Below, in pieces: positions 59,122 to 64,000 of a stretch of 64,000 nt of DNA (position 1 is its first letter; each line of letters starts with the position of its first letter). Location: positions 224,276,532-224,340,531 of the forward strand of contig CM069432.1 of assembly GCA_035610365.1 (NCBI GenBank). Reading direction: 5' to 3'. The translations under genes and the position numbers were made by a program. Source of the DNA: Aquatica leii (Eukaryota; Arthropoda; Insecta; Coleoptera; Lampyridae). The notes below the pieces were generated by a model. The model had not been told where the DNA came from. It saw only the letters and a program-made list of their open reading frames with translations, and did not search any database.

Positions 59122-60762
59122 GTAAGTTGAGTTTTTATTTGTTTTTAGCATCTATAGATTTAAGGACATTTAAACAAAAACTACAACTCCCAATACCACA
59201 ATAACTTTATTACATTCAAACACGTTTCGATAGCTATCATGAACAGCCACAAGAATAAATTAAAGTTAATTATTTATTCGATACATACCTGATTACAACC
59301 TTTACAAATAATTTTATATATTCTCGATTGCATTGTTTAAAATAGTTTGGAAATTGTTATTTCAACGTAACTAAATTTTATTATTTCCCAGACAGCACAC
59401 TGACGTAATTTTGACGTCAATAAAACGTAATGTATTGCTTGAGTTATTTCCTTATCGTAGGGTATGTAGTAGAAGTAGTAGAAGTTTTTGATATATCTTT
59501 TGATTTATCTTATCTTCATAAACTTTAGTCTAAATAATCTTTTTTGACTAATATGGCCACTTCATTGCCGTTATTTAATTTCAATAAAAACTTTTTTTCG
59601 TCAGACTAAACTGTTTTCAAAATAAAATTTCTGCTTTTTCTGAAATTTTAGTTTATTAGCATGTCTAATAGTACTATACGTATTTCTGTTCTAGTCTAAT
59701 GCTTTGTGACATATCATAGTTTTTTACAAATGTGTTTTTAATATACAGCGTCTGGTTTTGTGTGACATTAGCATGGATATATTTGAAACTTATTAGTATG
59801 TACAATTTTAGTAGTATTAGTAAGTAAGTTTAATAGGTAGAATTCAACAGTTTTATTTGCTATTCAGTACTATACAAAATGTTTTGGCAGCGCTGCAGAT
59901 GGTAGAAAAGTTGAATTCGATTTAATGAAAGTGAAAGTTAATGATCTATTGAGGAATATCATCGTCATCTGAATTATAAATTTTATTAGTAGTGTCGGTA
60001 TAATTGTGAAAAACAATATCAGAGCTAATTGTTTTGTTCTTTTGGGACTCATCGGCACTAGGATGCACTGATATGTTTCCAATGTATACAATCATCCAAC
60101 ACTTCCTAACTAATTTTATAGTTGGAAATTTGACGATGTTACTTTTCAATAGCTCATTGACTTTCACTGCCAGTGAATTCAATGATAAGCTAATACTATT
60201 AGATTTTATTTAAATGTATTTTTCGTTTTTTAAATTTTTAACCAAGCATATAGGTTTTCTTGTTCTAAAAACTAGAGGATGTTAGGAAGGCAACCGGGTG
60301 AATAATATTTTTGAGGTTTTCAAAAAAATTTATGTGGTTGGTTGTTAATTTGAAAAAGTTTATAATCTCCACTTTAAGATACATAATTTATATTTCAAAA
60401 CTATTGCATTAGTCACTTACTATTTAAAAGTATCGAAGTTAATGGTTTTGCTGATTTGCTTTTTCTTCTTAACTATCGAGAGTAATGAATTACGAAAATT
60501 ACGTGACTTTGAAATTTGTTCATCCTTGTTCAATTTGAACTCACGAGAGTGAAATTTTTTCACATGGGCGCCATATTCCGTTTTTTGCACTTTTGACATA
60601 CAACCGTGGCCATATCCTATGGACAGGTCAGGTAAAATGGGTATTCCTCTATGATATTAAGATTCTAAGAAAAGAGTATTAAGAATGGTACCCTATAAAC
60701 CGACAATTAGATCTAGTAACTGCTCACCAAACAAACATCTAACTAAAACGCAGTAAATTGTT
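59122..60762 (+). other. ASCC3 intron, first part
   Basis: Follows the donor at 59122. Mostly AT-rich. A minus-strand 78-codon frame at 59946-60182 (KVNELLKSNIVKFPTIKLVR, with an acidic tail) has good amino-acid balance but no domain I recognise; it may be a mobile-element fragment. Confidence 0.5.
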
Positions 60763-60880
60763 CTCAGATCTAAGCACTAAAACTTTCGGCATTTATTTAA
60801 GCGTAGGCTCTGCACCAAACTGCAAACTTGAATGCCCTGCGCACGTCCGCATTCGTTTAAGTTCATATTTATTCCTATCA
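60763..60880 (-). repeat. 3' LTR (element orientation)
   Basis: About 118 bp shared with the copy at 63175-63340. It lacks the segment of about 48 bp, including the C-tract, found in the other copy. Confidence 0.7.
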
Positions 60881-61195
60881 TTCGGTCACTCTGAAAACAT
60901 ATTCACCCCAATATGATATTTAAATTTTACAACAATCTAACTAAAAGTCAATACCGACAATAATCAACAAAAATAAATACAATTCGTATTCTTATAAACG
61001 GTTTTCTTTTTCTTGCACCTACGCGCTATGAGCAATGCGATACACGAACTTTATCGGGAACTCCACCCTCCTAGTTATCAGCGGACCGCCTGGAACTCCG
61101 CATTCTTCTTCGCCGCCATGTACATTCTCTAACATTTCATTTTCTGCTTTGTTTGCCATCTGTTGATTCCGGTTGTTTACCTCGTCTTCGCTTTC

Positions 61196-62184
61196 TTAGT
61201 CGGTGTCTGGTACTGATTCGTAGTGATTACGGTATATCTTGACCTGACTAGTGTGTACAGTAGTATAAAATTTCTTAATTCCGGTACCCTTCAGCTCACT
61301 GATCCTATATGTATCACTACGTAATACTTGAGGTATCACGTACGGTCGGCGGTGTTTTGGTTGTAACTTAGATTGACCAGTATGCACCGGAGCACTTCTA
61401 ATCAAAACAATGCTACCTAATTGTAGTGATTTTCAACCCAGTGCCTAGAATCATATCACTGCTTGTACTTCAATTGGGCATCTAACACATTGTCACGTAC
61501 CTTCTGTTGATTGTTCTGTATAATTAATACGTAAGCTTTTTAAATAGCGCTTTGCACGGGGTCTTCGCTTGGTGGCTGCGTTTACAGCTGAATTTAAATT
61601 TCGTTCGACTGCACTTAATTTATTATCCCAGTCATTATCTTCATTCATTTTTGATACTAAAGTTGGAATTAATGTCCGCATTACTGCTTCAACTTTGCTA
61701 TTTGCTTGTAGACGCCGATTTGAATTCAGGGTATGATGAATTCCACGTACCTCATAAAACTGTTCAAACTTCGCCTCTGTAAAACTCGTTCCTCTATCGG
61801 TGATAATTATTACGGGATTTCTGAATGTCTTTACCTTTTGGAAAATTTTAATCGTTCCGCATCGATTATTACTAAAATATACATGATCTAGATGCATCCT
61901 TTCAAAAGGTCTTTGTGGTATTAGTAGATTAACTCTGGTCTTCGACCTGAAGAATTTTGATTTAATAAATACTGCACAAACGGACGGGCGTATCGGTGCA
62001 TGCCACTGAACCAGCATGTCTTTTGTTTTTGCAGTTGTTCGCTCAAAGCTAAAATGCCCCGATAAGGTCGACATTGACATGAGCCATTTTCTGTCTCGGG
62101 CGGATCGCAGTTCCATGATAAAATCCTGGAGTAAATGCAACCATCGTGCAACTTATGAATCCAATCACTAGCAGCTGCGAGCAC
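61196..62184 (-). pseudogene. Ty3/gypsy integrase remnant
   Basis: The amino zinc-binding region survives as GHFSFERTTAKTKDM followed in another frame by CWFSGMHRYARPFVQYLLNQ. The core has PFERMHLDHVYF with the first aspartate region, IIITDRGTSFTEAKFEQFYE with the second aspartate, and IHHTLNSNRRLQANSKVEAV where the glutamate is expected. The tail at 61196-61405 reads PVHTGQSKLQPKHRRPYVIP, then LRSDTYRISELKGTG and TTVHTSQVKIY. A deletion lies within the core after HVYF, and there are frameshifts. Confidence 0.82.
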
Positions 62185-62600
62185 ATAACTAAACGACTAA
62201 ACTCGAATGGAGCATTGCACAAACCAAACATCATTCGATTAAGTTCATCCGTTGTATCGCTTGTGGTAAAAGCGGTTTTTGTGTTGTGCTTCTTTCGCCA
62301 ACGGCACTTGCAAGTAAGCACTTCCTAAGTCTAGCACTGAAAATAGTCTACATCCAATAAGTCCTTTCAATTGTTCTTTTATGTATAGGTAGGTATAGGA
62401 AAATTAACGTAGTTTGCATATTTAAGGCCCGATCAGCAATCACTAATTTTCTTAATTTCTTACGCACTAGTAGGTATGGAGAAGCATACGGCGGCGCCGT
62501 ATTACTAACAATTCCGTGAAGCTTGTACTCAATTAAATTTACTTCACCCGCGTATAAAATCTCCAAAGTTATGTATGTTAGCTTTTCGTGTAGCTTACCA
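62049..62600 (-). pseudogene. Ty3/gypsy reverse transcriptase remnant
   Basis: The frame at 62348-62566 reads EVNLIEYKLHGIV, then APPYASPYLLVRKKLRKLVI and ADRALNMQT, the fingers region of gypsy RT (SPYASP.LLV.KKDG..R..VDYR.LN). At 62049-62321 it continues KKHNTKTAFTTSDTTDELNR and MMFGLCNAPFEFSRLM.., the palm. The polymerase YxDD box, the thumb and RNase H are deleted, after which integrase sequence begins. Confidence 0.82.
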
Positions 62601-63174
62601 ACTACGTGCTGCTCCCGTCAAATGTAGTTTTGCTGTTTCCAACAACCACTGGTCTGACCAATTCTTATTGATGCACTCCATTTTAACTGCTCGTGCTAAT
62701 CCACTGTTTCAACATGATGAACCTCTTCATTAAAATCCCTCATGTTTTCAAATATCGGCATAACCTGCTGCCTTTCTTCTCTGTTGGGAAAATGTTCCCT
62801 GTGCATGCTTGCGTGGTCATTGTTGGATTTGACAGTTGCTTGTAATCGAATCTCTGCATTATCGACTCCAATTCATCTTTGTCGACGCGGTCTTATACCA
62901 TGCCTCGACTCTGCATCATTTTAGATATGTAACTTTTGGAAAACCAAAATGTGCCTTTGCCTTAACGAATCCACTAACACTAACAACGATTTTACGTTCC
63001 TAGACAGTAAAACGCAATGTTCCAATCGCTTCTCAACGTGCACGTGCACCTTCCTTCTGATTTTCGTACATCAATCGATTTATAACTTTCAGGTACAAAC
63101 ACAACAGTCCTGCTTACTGCAACTGTCATATGCCTATCCTACTTCTGAATTTGATCAGGATTTTTAATTAAAAA

Positions 63175-63340
63175 CTCAGATTTAAGCACTAAAATTCTCG
63201 GCATTTATTTAAGCGTAAGCTCTGCACCAAATTGCAAACTTGAATGGCCTGCGCACGATCGCTTTCCGCCTCGACCCCCCCCCCCCCACTTCTTTCTTTC
63301 AGTCATGCACATTCATTTAAGTGAATATTTATTTCTATGA
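63175..63340 (-). repeat. 5' LTR (element orientation) with an inserted segment
   Basis: Matches 60763-60880 but contains about 48 extra bases (about 63258-63308), including an uninterrupted run of 13 C at 63275-63287. Confidence 0.7.
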
Positions 63341-63482
63341 TGTTTTAGTTTCTTCTAAATCCCCGAGTGAGTGATTTCAAATTAGCAATATCTGTGCATT
63401 TTTAATTTGTGATTTGGAGTTATTTACCTTTAAAATAATGCTAAAAAAGATCTCAGATATAAGTATTTTTTAAAATTTAAAA

Positions 63483-63880
63483 TCAGGAATACATGGTAAA
63501 AACTTCCAAATCTTCAGAAAAGTTCCCCCATGCTGCAGTGATTGCGGCCTTCACAGTAACTGCAATAGAAAAAGAAGCGTTTAGCTGTTTCGAAGCAAAC
63601 TGCCAAAGAAAACCACTGTAGTTTTTGTTATTATGTTGTGTGTTATTACCCTGGCACCTGTCAAGCAACTCTCTCCGAGTCAAGTTCACGTGTATTGGGT
63701 TCAGAGGTTTTTAAACCTTCGGATCAAATAAGAGACAATCGTGCTGGAACTTAGACAAGTCCAATCCTTCAGTTTCCGCTGCATCTCGCATCGCCTTTTG
63801 GACAGTTTTGATGGTTTTGATTTTTATCAGTCGAACTCAAATGATAAAATGTAACCCAGAGTAGCTTGTCTTCACTTTTT
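63483..63880 (-). pseudogene. fragment of an uncharacterised transposon-linked protein
   Basis: At about 63800-63850 the minus strand reads HLSSTDKNQNHQNCPKGDAR; further on, at 63483-63689, TRRELLDRCQGNNTQHNNKN is followed by YSGFLWQFASKQLNASF. The order S.T...P.H..CP.G...WC, then LL.RC..G.TQN.NE..N...W...PK, is that of a protein family spread by mobile elements in many animal genomes. I recognise the pattern but cannot name the superfamily. Several frameshifts are present. Confidence 0.45.
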
Positions 63881-64000
63881 TCTCTTAAACTCTTATCAGT
63901 TTCTTCAAACTACGACATCCTGATCACTATAACCATCATCGATATACCGCGTACTATCTGCTTCTTCTCTTCTTCTACAGCTATTTGCATATTAAATTTA

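Larger units (their letters stand above)
60763..63340 (-). mobile_element. decayed Ty3/gypsy retrotransposon with LTRs, inside the ASCC3 intron
   Basis: A direct repeat brackets the element: CTCAGATCTAAGCACTAAAA at 60763 and CTCAGATTTAAGCACTAAAA at 63175, continuing through GGCATTTATTTAAGCGTA. Between the copies the minus strand carries a reverse transcriptase piece, then integrase pieces. RNase H is missing and gag/protease are barely recognisable. The element is therefore internally deleted and dead. Confidence 0.8.

Noticed and set aside
59946..60182. 78-codon minus-strand frame inside the ASCC3 intron
   Set aside because: Reasonable amino-acid balance, but no motif, no second exon and no element ends could be found.

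Overview
This is nuclear DNA from an animal, most likely an insect. It is strongly AT-rich, its genes are split by introns with GT..AG borders (one only 46 bp long), and it is full of insect-type mobile-element debris: Tc1/mariner, pogo, piggyBac, Ty3/gypsy, Penelope, a CR1/L2/Jockey-group LINE and several foldback MITEs. There are no bacterial operons, no CRISPR array, and no rRNA or intact tRNA gene that I can support. I cannot name the species.

Three host genes are recognisable and I reconstructed their exons by hand. (1) A synaptotagmin-type tandem C2 protein on the + strand. Its visible exons are 20571-20792, 20854-21385, 21440-21871 and 21924-22072, followed by a 17.4-kb intron and a last exon at 39439-39597. 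The 5' exons are not found. (2) The mitochondrial AAA+ disaggregase CLPB (SKD3) on the - strand, complete in eight exons between 51097 and 48139, 611 codons in one consistent frame. (3) The amino-terminal part of the Ski2-like helicase ASCC3 on the + strand, eight exons from 56674 to 59121. The rest lies beyond the window. CLPB and the synaptotagmin gene converge; CLPB and ASCC3 are head to head, 5.6 kb apart.

Layout. 0.5-4.3 kb: two Tc1/mariner-superfamily elements, the second with 354-bp inverted repeats and a TA duplication. 6.3-7.0 kb: hAT/BED and possible BEL debris. 8.8-9.1 kb: a promoter-like patch. 10.4-12.3 kb: an unusual element packed with TACATTGA-type motifs, then a short palindromic MITE. 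16.9-20.4 kb: a decayed Ty3/gypsy element just upstream of the synaptotagmin exons. 22-39.4 kb: the giant intron, holding a Penelope endonuclease fragment, a TTAA-flanked MITE, a pogo element broken by an LTR retroelement, an old inverted-repeat element, a piggyBac fragment and a hairpin. 41.3-46.9 kb: an almost intact LINE next to a piggyBac remnant. 48-51 kb: CLPB. 51.5-56.6 kb: mostly unexplained sequence with a tRNA-like SINE. 56.7-64 kb: ASCC3 and another decayed gypsy element.

I see no coordinated multi-gene system. The most informative points are the transposon-filled intron that splits a C2B domain, the spliced gene remnant inside the motif-dense 10.4-11.8 kb element, the uninterrupted GIY-YIG domain of a Penelope-like element, and the nearly intact LINE.
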